Positions 17,451-26,252 of a stretch of 51,741 nt of DNA are shown here, piece after piece. Both the position numbers and the translations under genes were made by a program. How positions within the stretch are numbered: the first letter of the stretch is position 1; every line of letters begins with the position of its first letter. The stretch comes from Pirellulales bacterium (GTDB lineage Bacteria; Planctomycetota; Planctomycetia; Pirellulales; Lacipirellulaceae). The stretch lies in assembly GCA_022448265.1 (NCBI GenBank), contig JAKVCC010000023.1:1-51741 (forward strand), given 5' to 3'. The notes below the pieces were generated by a model. It was not told the DNA's origin. It ran no database searches and worked only from the letters and a program-made list of their open reading frames with translations.

Positions 17451-19000
17451 TGCGTACAGTTGGTTTGCTTCTTCTTGCGATGCTTACAGCATCATTTTCG
17501 TCAGCCCACGCGCTGACACTCACCAGCCACTTCACCACCGGGTCGGGACTGACTGCGGAAGAATTGAAAAGCGATCAGCAATGGGGGCAGCTTTTCGAGA
17601 TCGACACTTTTGACTCCATCACCGAGATCTCGATCGATTCAGTGGCCCTCTACCTCTACCGCCAAAACATGCAAAACGGCAAAACAATCACAGCGTCCAT
17701 TCGGTCGAGTTGGAATGGGCCTATCTTGTGGGAATCAACTATTGCGGCAAACGACGTTGAACGGGACAATTCCGCTAATCAATCAACAATTCACGATGTA
17801 GTGAACTTCGCTGCGCCGGCGGCCACTTTTCTGACCGAAACTGAGTACTACCTACGCGTCGATACGACCTCGAACGAAAAGGTCTACATCCACTACGACG
17901 AAGCTTCTTCCTACAGCCCCGGAAGCCTTGTGAACAAGGACGGCGTAGAGGAAGGCAGTAGCAAAGATCTCCTCTTCGGGATCGAGGGCTCTTACGCTGT
18001 GCCCGAGCCCTCCACGGCGCTACTGTTTGGCCTTGGCCTGGCATGCTGGGCCAACGTCTGCGGACGCCGAGTGAAACTGATGAGACTAAGTGTAAGTGTA
18101 ATGTTGTTACTGGTGGTTTCTTTGCCAACCTATGCTGCTGTCATTCAGCATACCGACACATTTGACGACTTGAGCGACACGCCGCCTGACGCAACGTGGA
18201 CGGTTACGGGCGACCCCTTGCATAACGGATCGGGTCAACTGGTATTTGATGAATATTACGATGCGCCGGCTAGAATACAGAGGACCTTTGGAGCCGGCGA
18301 TTTCGTTGCGGACCTGTCGTTCAGTTCGGTGGACTTTGGTATTGGCGGAGCATACCCTAAGGTTATATACCATATTGTCGATTTTCCTGATGAGTTTCAG
18401 GTGAAGCTATACGAGACCTCTCCTCAAACCCATCCCCAAGACATACGTCTAAATGTTAAGTCGAAGATTGATGGGGTTTGGCAAGGGGATGTTAATCAGG
18501 TTGTGGGGAAGCTTGAAGACGGCTTTACCTGGGATCTCCAGGTTGCTTACGAAGAGGCCACAAAGAAGTACACGGTCAACAGCTCAACTAATGGCGACCC
18601 GGATATTGTCGTTGAGTCGCCTGCCTTCTATGCATCGACCGTGGACAGGTATGAGTATATTCATCTTCTTGCAGGCACTGATCCTCTAGCTCTGCTTGAC
18701 TCTTACAGCATGGTTTCAGAGCCAGCAACTCTTGAGGGCGACTTTAACATGGACGGTGTTATCGACAGCTTGGATCTTGGCATTTTGCTGGGCAACTTTG
18801 GTACCACCGGGACTCCGGAAACGGGTGAGCTCAACGGGACGGCGCCGGTAGATAGCCTGGACTTGGGCATCCTGCTGGGCAGCTTTGGGGCCTCGCCGCT
18901 GGCCGCGACAGCAGTTCCCGAACCGTCGACCCTCGTGTCGCTAGCTGGCGCGATTCTCTGCGGCCTCGCCGTTCGACGCCGGCAGCCTTACGGAAGCTGA
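17450..19000 (+). CDS. Tandem fusion of two PEP-CTERM secreted proteins, second half with dockerin-like repeats
   Basis: 516 residues in one uninterrupted frame. Residues 1-22 (MRTVGLLLLAMLTASFSSAHA) are a signal peptide; residues 23-185 are a beta-rich passenger; then VPEPSTALLFGLGLACWANV plus CGRR is a complete PEP-CTERM sorting tail (motif, transmembrane helix, basic end). Immediately afterwards M211 (ATG 18080) begins MRLSVSVMLLLVVSLPTYAA, a second signal peptide, followed by a lectin-like beta domain (~230-420). Dockerin-like calcium loops follow (GDFNMDGVIDSLDLGILLGN and a degenerate second, GELNGTAPVDSLDLGILLGS), and a second VPEPSTLVSLAGAILCGLAV tail plus RRR. Each half is a normal exosortase/archaeosortase substrate on its own. 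Either one stop codon was lost, or two ORFs once overlapped (a one-base shift would give ATGA at 18080), or translation of the second half starts at 18080. Confidence 0.8.
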   Translation: MRTVGLLLLAMLTASFSSAHALTLTSHFTTGSGLTAEELKSDQQWGQLFEIDTFDSITEISIDSVALYLYRQNMQNGKTITASIRSSWNGPILWESTIAANDVERDNSANQSTIHDVVNFAAPAATFLTETEYYLRVDTTSNEKVYIHYDEASSYSPGSLVNKDGVEEGSSKDLLFGIEGSYAVPEPSTALLFGLGLACWANVCGRRVKLMRLSVSVMLLLVVSLPTYAAVIQHTDTFDDLSDTPPDATWTVTGDPLHNGSGQLVFDEYYDAPARIQRTFGAGDFVADLSFSSVDFGIGGAYPKVIYHIVDFPDEFQVKLYETSPQTHPQDIRLNVKSKIDGVWQGDVNQVVGKLEDGFTWDLQVAYEEATKKYTVNSSTNGDPDIVVESPAFYASTVDRYEYIHLLAGTDPLALLDSYSMVSEPATLEGDFNMDGVIDSLDLGILLGNFGTTGTPETGELNGTAPVDSLDLGILLGSFGASPLAATAVPEPSTLVSLAGAILCGLAVRRRQPYGS

Positions 19001-19380
19001 CGATGCCGATGGGGGCGCACTGGACTGTCTCGCGAGAGTTTAAAAGAAACCTCAGTTCGCACATCCGCCGAACGGCTTAATTATTAACCACTATCCGGGC
19101 CGGCGGTCATACCTTGTTCGATACCTCGCCATCCAACGCTGCACAGAAGCAGGGGCCCCCGCTTCCTCCTTATTGCTTGCGGAAATAACTTTATCTATCA
19201 TTCTATTTCCTAAACATTCTTTTCAGAGATGTGAAATAGAATCGCCCTTCACCAAAAGGGTGGCCTGCGGCTGGGCTGTTATCTTTTTTGCGTCACCTTA
19301 GGGAGTTGCCTGAGTTAGATTGCGCCACTTCACCAGATTCCAATAAATGCGACCCTATTGGATCATGGGCGCCCGGAAAA
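19001..19380. other. Intergenic region before the acyltransferase gene
   Basis: About 380 bp with no gene I can support. It contains copy 2 of the dispersed repeat at 19142-19195 and AT-rich sequence around 19185-19240. The in-frame extension of the next gene back to 19288 has no family resemblance. Confidence 0.4.
19142..19195. repeat. Dispersed ~54-bp repeat, copy 2
   Basis: Begins CACAGAAGCAGGGGCCCCCG and continues in register with copy 1 (16857) and copy 3 (27484). Intergenic, downstream of the PEP-CTERM fusion gene. Confidence 0.35.
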
Positions 19381-21525
19381 ATGAACACCATGTGTCAAAC
19401 CGAGTTAACTCCAGCCTTGGTATCTAAGTTGCCAACAAAACGTTACCACGATCTCGACGCACTACGCGCCACCGCCATGCTGCTGGGAATTCTTCTACAC
19501 AGCCTGATGTCGTTGGTCGGCATTCCCTTTTGGCCAGCGCAAGACATTCAACAAAACCCGGCCGTTTATGGCACGCTTTTGACTATTATTCATGGCTTCC
19601 GCATGCCTTTGTTTTTTTTAGTCAGTGGATTCTTCACCGCCATGATGTGGAGAAGCCGCGGCTTGGCTCAGCTGGTCAAGCATCGAGCCCAGCGAATCCT
19701 TTTGCCCTTGATCGTGGGCATCGCCGTACTGGGCCCCATGATTAACAACATGGGCCGCCTGGCTGAACTCAAACAATCCCAGAGGCGAGTTGACAATCAA
19801 CAAGGCGTTGAATTTCTTGGTGATGCGGAAGAATCCATTTGGAATGCCGCCAAAAAAGGTGACGTTGTAGCGATCACCCGTCACTTGGCTAACGGTTCTG
19901 ACATCAACGGGAAGGACGACAAGCAAGCCACACCTTTGCATTGGGCCGCAGGACTTGGCCACCCCGATGCCGTTGATTTCCTTGTCCAGAACGGTGCTGA
20001 GGTGGATAGCCGTGATGGTAGAAGATCGACGCCGCTGCACTGGGCAGCGTTTTTTAGCCAACCTGAATCTATGCGCCGGCTGATCATCCATCACGCTAAC
20101 GTCGACAGCAAAAACGACGATCAAACGACTCCTTTGGAGGCTGCCAAGTTCGATCGGCGTATTACTCAATGGATTGCCCAGATCCTGGGAATAAGAATTG
20201 ATCTATCTACCGTCATGGCAACCCGAGATGAGGTAGTTGTCCTGCTCAGCGGATCAACTGCTGGAACTGAAAAAGACATCGAATCCATCTGGGAGGCGGC
20301 CCAAAAAGGCGACCTTGAATTCATCACCACACACGCCGACACGGGCGGTGACATCAATGCTCCAGAACCTACCAGCGGGAGCTCACCCCTGCTGATCGCT
20401 GCGTTGTATGGCCAGCTAGAAGCTGCCCGTTCGTTGATTGAACACGGTGCGGATATCCAAAATAAGAATCCTGACGGATCAACCCCCTTACACGTCGCGG
20501 CTTTTTTTGGTTATCGCGAGATCGTCGAGTTATTGCTCGCTGAAGGCGCCGATCCGAACCTTAAAAACAACAAGGGCGAGACTCCGTTGGATACGGTATC
20601 CGCATCGTGGAACCCGGCACTGGAGGGCCTATACCAATGGATTGCCAGCATGCTCAAGTTGGAATTGGATTATGACCGCATCAGCAAAGCCCGGCCAGAA
20701 ATCGCGCGAATTCTGGACGGAGGAGACCGCCAGCATGAATTGCTCGGTAAGCTCGTCTCTTTCTACCAAAACAACTACACTGCCTTCGGAACCTTTGTCT
20801 TTCACCACCTCTGGTTCCTGTACGATTTATTACTGTTGATTATCGTGTTTTTTGTATTTGCCTGCTTGGCAGATACTTTTGGCTGGAACCGGTTACCTGC
20901 CTGGGTGATTAGCTCTTCTTTTTGCTGGTTATGGTTGGTGCCACTGACCTTTGTGCCACAATATTTTATGAATGGTTTCGGTGCTGACACCTCGATCTTC
21001 CTGACGCCTAATTGGACGAAGCTAGCCTACTACGGAATCTTTTTTGGCTTTGGTGCGATGTGTTTCAGTTGCCGCGATTTTGAAAAAAACGTCGGCCGTT
21101 ATTGGCCCGCCTGCTTCCTCCTGGCAATTCCTACTTTTGTAGCAGGCTTGTATTTTATGAATCAGCGTGGGGAAGACGATTTTCGCAACCACGCCTGCTT
21201 TAATTTCTGTGCCGCAACCTACGCATGGCTGGTAATCTTTGGAATGATCGGATTCTTCCGAAAATATTTTTCCAGTGAAAACAAAACCATTCGTTACATT
21301 TCCGACTCTTCCTACTGGCTCTATCTCGCTCATCTGCCCCTAGTGCAAGTTTTGCAAATCTGGGTAAGCGATTGGCCCTATCCGAGTTTTTTGAAGCTGA
21401 CCTTTGTTTGTGTTGTCACCTCGAGCGTGTTGTTGCTGATGTACGAGTACCTGGTGCGCTATACCTGGGTGGGCACGATGCTTAACGGCAAGCGGACACG
21501 ACCACAATCTTCAATGCCCCCATAA
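19381..21525 (+). CDS. Acyltransferase-3 family membrane protein with inserted ankyrin repeats
   Basis: 714 residues from ATG 19381 (an upstream in-frame ATG at 19288 adds 31 residues without homology). Residues ~20-135 are the start of an acyltransferase-3 (OafA/OpgC-like) membrane domain: RYHDLDALRATAMLLGILLH with the conserved TM1 histidine, then GFRMPLFFLVSGFFTAMMW. Residues ~151-290 and ~301-447 are two related ankyrin blocks, each starting ESIW(N/E)AA(K/Q)KGD, with consensus repeats (TPLHWAAGLGHPDAVDFLVQ; TPLHVAAFFGYREIVELLLA) and ending in a shared cap (QWIA..L.....D......R.E...LL.G). Residues ~470-705 return to about eight hydrophobic helices ending in YISDSSYWLYLAHLPLVQVL, a typical acyltransferase-3 end. 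The enzyme part would transfer an acyl group to an extracytoplasmic glycan; the ankyrin part presumably binds a protein. Loop sidedness is not resolved. Confidence 0.85.
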   Translation: MNTMCQTELTPALVSKLPTKRYHDLDALRATAMLLGILLHSLMSLVGIPFWPAQDIQQNPAVYGTLLTIIHGFRMPLFFLVSGFFTAMMWRSRGLAQLVKHRAQRILLPLIVGIAVLGPMINNMGRLAELKQSQRRVDNQQGVEFLGDAEESIWNAAKKGDVVAITRHLANGSDINGKDDKQATPLHWAAGLGHPDAVDFLVQNGAEVDSRDGRRSTPLHWAAFFSQPESMRRLIIHHANVDSKNDDQTTPLEAAKFDRRITQWIAQILGIRIDLSTVMATRDEVVVLLSGSTAGTEKDIESIWEAAQKGDLEFITTHADTGGDINAPEPTSGSSPLLIAALYGQLEAARSLIEHGADIQNKNPDGSTPLHVAAFFGYREIVELLLAEGADPNLKNNKGETPLDTVSASWNPALEGLYQWIASMLKLELDYDRISKARPEIARILDGGDRQHELLGKLVSFYQNNYTAFGTFVFHHLWFLYDLLLLIIVFFVFACLADTFGWNRLPAWVISSSFCWLWLVPLTFVPQYFMNGFGADTSIFLTPNWTKLAYYGIFFGFGAMCFSCRDFEKNVGRYWPACFLLAIPTFVAGLYFMNQRGEDDFRNHACFNFCAATYAWLVIFGMIGFFRKYFSSENKTIRYISDSSYWLYLAHLPLVQVLQIWVSDWPYPSFLKLTFVCVVTSSVLLLMYEYLVRYTWVGTMLNGKRTRPQSSMPP

Positions 21526-22284
21526 TAAAACCGTTGCGCAGCCAGCGGCTGTCACACTTACTCGCACTCACCGGCTATCCTCTAAAAACGAGCAGAACCC
21601 AAGTCCTACTAAAACAATATCATCCGGCCCTGAGAATTAGTTCGATTCTCTTTTGCTCAATAGACGTTTGAATTTCATCACGCGCAGGCTTCAGAAAACC
21701 CGACGAGCGACGGCGGAATTGTGCAGCAGGCGAAACATCGAGACTCCCGCCAGCACGCAATTTTGGATACGACGTGATCACGTGATGATGAGCCCAGCCT
21801 AACCAACGACATTCAACCCCTTAGGCAACACGCTTTCATGGTAAACAGTCACAAGACACAGACGACGCTTGCGCACGAAAAAACAGGCGCTCCGTCCACA
21901 CTCTGGCGTGCAAAATCGCTGACCTTCATTTCGATTCAACTTCGGTAGAGTTGTCGCGGTCGACACGACCCGCAAGACGGTAGGCGGCGCGGATTGCCTG
22001 ATGCCCGTTGAAAGTTCCCCGAGAACTATGGCCGTTATTCTTCTTCCTCCGGCAGACAAGGATTACTTGCTAGAGTTGCCGCGATCGACGCTCAAAGCAC
22101 CTTATCTTCGGCTAGTTCTAGAGCAGCCTTTTCGGAGAAAACATTTTGGGAAGCTTCTCGACTAAACCAGCAATAACCAACAGTCCTCAAATCTTCATTT
22201 CACCAGCAGATCATTGAGCTCAGCTGAACTCTTTTACGGGACGAGGTTGCCGTAGTTGCTTGACTTCACACGGACTACAATCGA
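21526..22284. other. Gene-poor region
   Basis: About 760 bp between convergent genes. The longest ORF (21799-22059, minus, 86 codons) has no recognisable motif. A perfect 12-bp palindrome ACGTGATCACGT lies at 21772-21783. No RNA gene or mobile element recognised. Confidence 0.4.
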
Positions 22285-23505
22285 CTAGAACTCGGCGACG
22301 ACAGCGATAGCCCCAATTCGCAGATCACCGATATCGCCTTGAATCTTTTCACTCTTAGCGAATCCTTCCTTCGGGGCAGAAAGACGCACGGCGCGGGCTC
22401 CATCGGGAATCCTCACGCGGCAGTGAAATTTCGTTTTCCCGCCACCGTCAACGCCACTGATGTATTCTGTGGCACGCACGCTAATTGGGTCGGCAGCGCG
22501 GCCGAAGTCGGCAATCCAATCAGCCCGAACGGCATCCCATTGCGTGAGCACGCCGTTCGTAGGCCGGACCACACAACGATGCGATCCCAGCAGCACGTCG
22601 TCTTGATCAAACCAAGTGAAGCGGGCCTCGCAGCCGCCTTTCCTGCGCTGCCATTGTGCCTCAATTGACAGACGACAGTACGACCGGGAATCCGGCAGCG
22701 GATATGCTTTGGACAGCGTGCTGCTCCCTGATGACTGTCTCGTCTTTGACTGGTTGCACACCGACATTGCTCGCTCAACAACCACCTGGCGTGTTGGCAT
22801 TAATTCTCCAGCCGTGGAGATTTGCTCTAGATAGATCTGGTCGAGCCACAATTCTGCCGTGCCAGGGCGTGAGGATCGCAGGTAAGCCCAGATGTTGTGC
22901 GTGTGCGCTGGAGTCTTGAATACATGCGATTGTGGGATCCAGCTGTCGTCGCTCTTCTTGTTATCCGTTTTCGCAGCCGGCTCCAGCGGAAACTCTACCT
23001 GATGGAACGCGTCGAAGTTTGCGTCCATGAAATTAAAAGAAAAGTAGGGGCGTCCCTCGCCGCGAACAAACCGGGTCTTCTGCCTGAACATCAGGCGATA
23101 CTCGGTGAATGGCTTGACCGCAAACGGACGTAACGTGGCCAACAGCCAATCGCTCTCACAATCTGAATCGTCGTTGAGGTGCCAGGCGGGCACGTCGTCG
23201 GTAGTCACCTCGTGCTGAGCCTTCATCACCTGTCGGTTGCTCACAGTCACCCGAGGCGTGGCAAACAGCCTCAGGCGTTCTCCACACCGATAAAGGTAGT
23301 TGTGCGAGATCTCGTCCGGTCGATCCAAGTCGGCGGGCAACCGAATTTCGCCCAATTGCGGCGGTACTCCTTGACCGGACGCAAGCGGACACATCAGCCT
23401 AGCCAAGCAACTGGCATAGACGATCATGCTCACCAGAGTACAACGAGGCGATCTTCGATCCTTTTGCATCAGCACCAACTTTCCAGTCAATGAAATAGCC
23501 ATCAT
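22285..23505 (-). CDS. Secreted beta-rich protein of unknown function coupled to a sulfatase
   Basis: 406 residues. After a short N-terminus there is a hydrophobic export signal (TLVSMIVYASCLARLMCPLA, ending near SGQG). The rest is predicted beta-sandwich: a region around residues 75-235 (SDWLLATLRPFAVKPFTEYR, AYLRSSRPGTAELWLDQIYL) resembles carbohydrate-binding jelly-rolls, and a second similar unit (CRLSIEAQW, EARFTWFDQDDVLL, DGARAVRLSA) follows. No catalytic motif seen. Its ATG overlaps the sulfatase stop by 4 bp (ATGA), so translation is coupled; it probably acts on or binds the same extracellular sulfated glycan. Family not recognised. Confidence 0.65.
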   Translation of the reverse strand: MMAISLTGKLVLMQKDRRSPRCTLVSMIVYASCLARLMCPLASGQGVPPQLGEIRLPADLDRPDEISHNYLYRCGERLRLFATPRVTVSNRQVMKAQHEVTTDDVPAWHLNDDSDCESDWLLATLRPFAVKPFTEYRLMFRQKTRFVRGEGRPYFSFNFMDANFDAFHQVEFPLEPAAKTDNKKSDDSWIPQSHVFKTPAHTHNIWAYLRSSRPGTAELWLDQIYLEQISTAGELMPTRQVVVERAMSVCNQSKTRQSSGSSTLSKAYPLPDSRSYCRLSIEAQWQRRKGGCEARFTWFDQDDVLLGSHRCVVRPTNGVLTQWDAVRADWIADFGRAADPISVRATEYISGVDGGGKTKFHCRVRIPDGARAVRLSAPKEGFAKSEKIQGDIGDLRIGAIAVVAEF

Positions 23506-24974
23506 CGCTCACCACCAAACGTGCCGGAGAAGGAGCGGGTTCGGTAGAGCGGATCGTCCTGACTTTCGGCTCGAATCCGATCGCGCCTTTCTTTGGCGTC
23601 AGGGTCCTCGGTAATCGGCTGGCGAAGCGTTTGCCTAGCCCAAGCGGCATACTTTTCCTTTAATTCACGCAGCTTGTCGGGGCGCAGCGAACGGAGGTCG
23701 TTGATCTGCTCAGGGTCCTCGCGGACGTTGAATAGCCCTTGGCCGATCACGGTATAGACCAGAACCCAATCACCATCACGGATGGCCCAATCGTCCTGAC
23801 TAGTAGATTCACACCAATAGAGCGTTTCGTGTGGTGGATCCGTTCGCTCACCTCGCATGTAAGGCAGCAAGTTGACACCGTCGAATTGTGGATCCAGTCC
23901 GCTTGCCGCCGCCGCGAGCGCTGTCGGAAGCAGGTCCATGTGCATCATCGGTTCACGATAGACGCGTCCGGCCGGTAGCCTGTCGGGCCAACTGACGATA
24001 GTCGGAATCCGGATCCCGCCCTCCAGGAAATCAAACTTTCCGCCCCGAAAAGGCCAGTTGAGTTGCGCCTCAGTCACGCCACCACCGTTGTCGCTGCTGT
24101 AGATGATCAGCGTGTTCTCGCGAATACCCAATGCCTCGAGCTTGTCGATAATCATGCCAACCGAAGCATCTAACTCGTCGTACATCGCTCGGGTAGTCTG
24201 AGCGTTCGCACCGAGCCCTAGCGATTCGTACTTCTCCCAGGTTTCCTTTGGTACATGCAACGGTACGTGAGGGCAGTGATGGGCGACATACAGAAAGAAC
24301 GGTTTGTCCTTATCCTGCGCGATGCTCTCCTCAATGAACCTAACGCTCTGCGATCCAATTTCGCGCGTGAGATACTGCATCCGGTCGACCGGTCGGCCCT
24401 GATCGAAAATCGGCGCATAAGTGATCAGGCCTCGCACGGGGTCATTGCCAACGTCCGGCTTCCAGTAGTCGTGCGTTGAGTTCAGCCAGTACCAATGGCG
24501 ATCAAAGCCCTTATTCTCAGGACGGTTAAAGGACCAGACCTCGCCGCCAAGATGCCATTTTCCGATGATGGCCGTTGTGTAGCCGAGTTCCTTAAAATAC
24601 TGGGGTGCAATTTTCGTCCCCTTGGGGAATCCGACCCAACCCTCGTTGACCGTGTAGATCCCGAATCGATGCTGATAGCGGCCTGTTAAAAGTGCCGCGC
24701 GCGACGGTGTACACATGGATCCGTTGGCGTAGGCTTCGCTGAAACGGATACCGTCTTCCGCTAGCCGATCGAGGTTCGGTGTATAAATCGGGGTAGCGTG
24801 CGGATTGGACGCCACGTCGGCAATGCCCTGGTCGTCGGCCAAAATGATCACAATGTTTGGCGGCGACGACGCAATCGCCTGAGACCGAACCGTTTGCGGT
24901 AATCCTAACAGAAGGACGCACACAAGAAGTTTTGTTCCGCTCGCATTAAACGCTCGATATCGATGGAAGATCAT
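23502..24974 (-). CDS. Secreted sulfatase (arylsulfatase family, formylglycine type)
   Basis: 490 residues from ATG 24974, chosen because it gives a signal peptide (LLVCVLLLGLPQTVRSQA) right at the N-terminus and has AGGAAAG upstream; the frame is open 93 codons further only because it runs through an old pseudogene. The alkaline-phosphatase-superfamily sulfatase fold is clear: NIVIILADDQG with metal ligands D47-D48, SMCTPSRAALLTGR with C88 as the residue converted to formylglycine (C-x-P-S-R), GKWHLGG, and the later SDNGG metal site. Removes sulfate esters from extracellular substrates; planctomycetes use many of them on algal or animal sulfated polysaccharides. First gene of a two-gene coupled unit with the 406-residue protein. 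Confidence 0.92.
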   Translation of the reverse strand: MIFHRYRAFNASGTKLLVCVLLLGLPQTVRSQAIASSPPNIVIILADDQGIADVASNPHATPIYTPNLDRLAEDGIRFSEAYANGSMCTPSRAALLTGRYQHRFGIYTVNEGWVGFPKGTKIAPQYFKELGYTTAIIGKWHLGGEVWSFNRPENKGFDRHWYWLNSTHDYWKPDVGNDPVRGLITYAPIFDQGRPVDRMQYLTREIGSQSVRFIEESIAQDKDKPFFLYVAHHCPHVPLHVPKETWEKYESLGLGANAQTTRAMYDELDASVGMIIDKLEALGIRENTLIIYSSDNGGGVTEAQLNWPFRGGKFDFLEGGIRIPTIVSWPDRLPAGRVYREPMMHMDLLPTALAAAASGLDPQFDGVNLLPYMRGERTDPPHETLYWCESTSQDDWAIRDGDWVLVYTVIGQGLFNVREDPEQINDLRSLRPDKLRELKEKYAAWARQTLRQPITEDPDAKERRDRIRAESQDDPLYRTRSFSGTFGGER

Positions 24975-25000
24975 ATCTACGTTTCTTTCCTCGATTAATT

Positions 25001-25233
25001 TCAGATCCTGATGACAGGGCCCAAATCGCCCCCTTTTTGCATCGCGTCCCGTAAGTCTAACCGCAATCCAGCTTGCAATTTTATTCCCGACCAGAAGGGC
25101 ACCGGTAACATTGCTCGACCAGCACGGGACAAATGCATTTTTCAAACAACCCGATTCCTTCTGCATCCGCTCCAGTCGCCACTTGCGCCGCCGCTGACGC
25201 AATGACAAAAATGTGGAGCATCTTTTTGACCAT
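25001..25233 (-). pseudogene. Frameshifted remnant of a PSCyt1 (planctomycete cytochrome c) protein N-terminus
   Basis: ATG 25233 starts MVKKMLHIFVIASAAAQVAT, a signal peptide, then GLFEKCICPVLVEQCYRCPS, which corresponds to the 'FFEkkIRPvLvekCYkCHs' heme motif of PSCyt1 domains in DUF1549/DUF1553 proteins; the heme-ligand histidine is replaced by proline. The frame stops at 25081, but a shifted frame directly after reads KLQAGLRLDLRDAMQKGGDL GP before TGA at 25001, which is the next conserved PSCyt1 block ('GGLRLDsreallkGGdsGp'). So one frameshift and loss of several hundred downstream codons. It lies directly upstream of, and on the same strand as, the sulfatase. Confidence 0.75.
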
Positions 25234-25493
25234 GAAAGGCGCAGCTTTATCATGTGAACGCCAGATTAGCCTAAGAGCCCTATGTTCTTCCAATCTACCA
25301 TACCCAGCTATTGTTTCACCAGCAACTTTGCGCGACACCCCCTGCTCGGCAAGGCCTATGGCACATTGTCAATGCTGCCTTCAGTAGGTGCGCCCTGCCG
25401 TCTAGGTCAGGTCGAGTCTGGTTTCGGTCGCTCTGGTTCCGTGTTATATTCCGAGTTCACTAGACACCCAACACAGAACCCAGGCAGACAGAA

Positions 25494-26252
25494 ATGGAGC
25501 TTCCCAATAGGCGAACCGCGCTGGCCTTCCTAGCGCATCCCGACGATGCAGAAATTCTCTGCGCAGGCAGCCTGATCCGACTGGCTGCTGCGGGCTGGGA
25601 AGTGCACATTGCCACTGCGACGCCGGGCGACTGTGGATCAAGCACATTGCCTGCGGACGAGATCGCCGAGATCCGTCGTGCGGAGGGGGCGGCAGCGGCT
25701 GGCAAGATTGGCGCGACCTACCATTGCCTCGAGGAACGTGACGTGACTGTCGTATTCGACAAGTCAGCGAATCGCAAGGCCATTGACTTGTTTCGCAAGG
25801 TAGCTCCGACGCTTGTATTTACCCATCCGCGGATCGACTATATGACCGATCACGAGCAAGTGCATCAATTGGCACGCAGCGCAGCATTTGCATATTCGGT
25901 CCCAAATGCGTCTGCGCTGCCGCTAGTCGATGGGTCCGTCATTCCCTGGTGCTACTATTGTGACCCCATCGAAGGAATTGATGCGTATTCCGGAGAACTG
26001 GTGCGTCCGACGGTATGCGTTGATATATCCGAGGTGATTGATCGGAAGAGCGAAATGCTTGCTTGCCATGCTTCGCAGCGCGAATGGCTGCGCGCCCACC
26101 ATGGAATGGACGAGTATATTGAAGCGATGAAACGGCATAGCGCGATACGTGGCAAGCAGCTAGGCACAAATTACGCTGAAGCGTTTGTCCAGCACCGTGG
26201 ACACCCTTATCCCCAGTCTGACATCCTAAAAGATTTACTTGGAGGCGAGTGA
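25494..26252 (+). CDS. PIG-L/LmbE family N-deacetylase
   Basis: 252 residues. The AHPDD zinc motif at 14-18 and the later DHEQVH (HxxH-like) are the hallmarks of the zinc deacetylases acting on N-acetylglucosaminyl compounds (GlcNAc-PI, GlcNAc-inositol, bacillithiol precursors, chito-sugars). No signal peptide, so cytoplasmic. The gene overlaps the next ORF by 4 bp (GTGA at 26249-26252), and the partner is a glucosamine-6-phosphate deaminase-like protein, which makes deacetylation of an N-acetylated amino sugar followed by deamination the most economical pathway. Confidence 0.88.
   Translation: MELPNRRTALAFLAHPDDAEILCAGSLIRLAAAGWEVHIATATPGDCGSSTLPADEIAEIRRAEGAAAAGKIGATYHCLEERDVTVVFDKSANRKAIDLFRKVAPTLVFTHPRIDYMTDHEQVHQLARSAAFAYSVPNASALPLVDGSVIPWCYYCDPIEGIDAYSGELVRPTVCVDISEVIDRKSEMLACHASQREWLRAHHGMDEYIEAMKRHSAIRGKQLGTNYAEAFVQHRGHPYPQSDILKDLLGGE

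Noticed and set aside
21799-22059. 86-codon minus ORF in the gap after the acyltransferase
   Set aside because: No motif, no ribosome binding site, surrounded by non-coding sequence.
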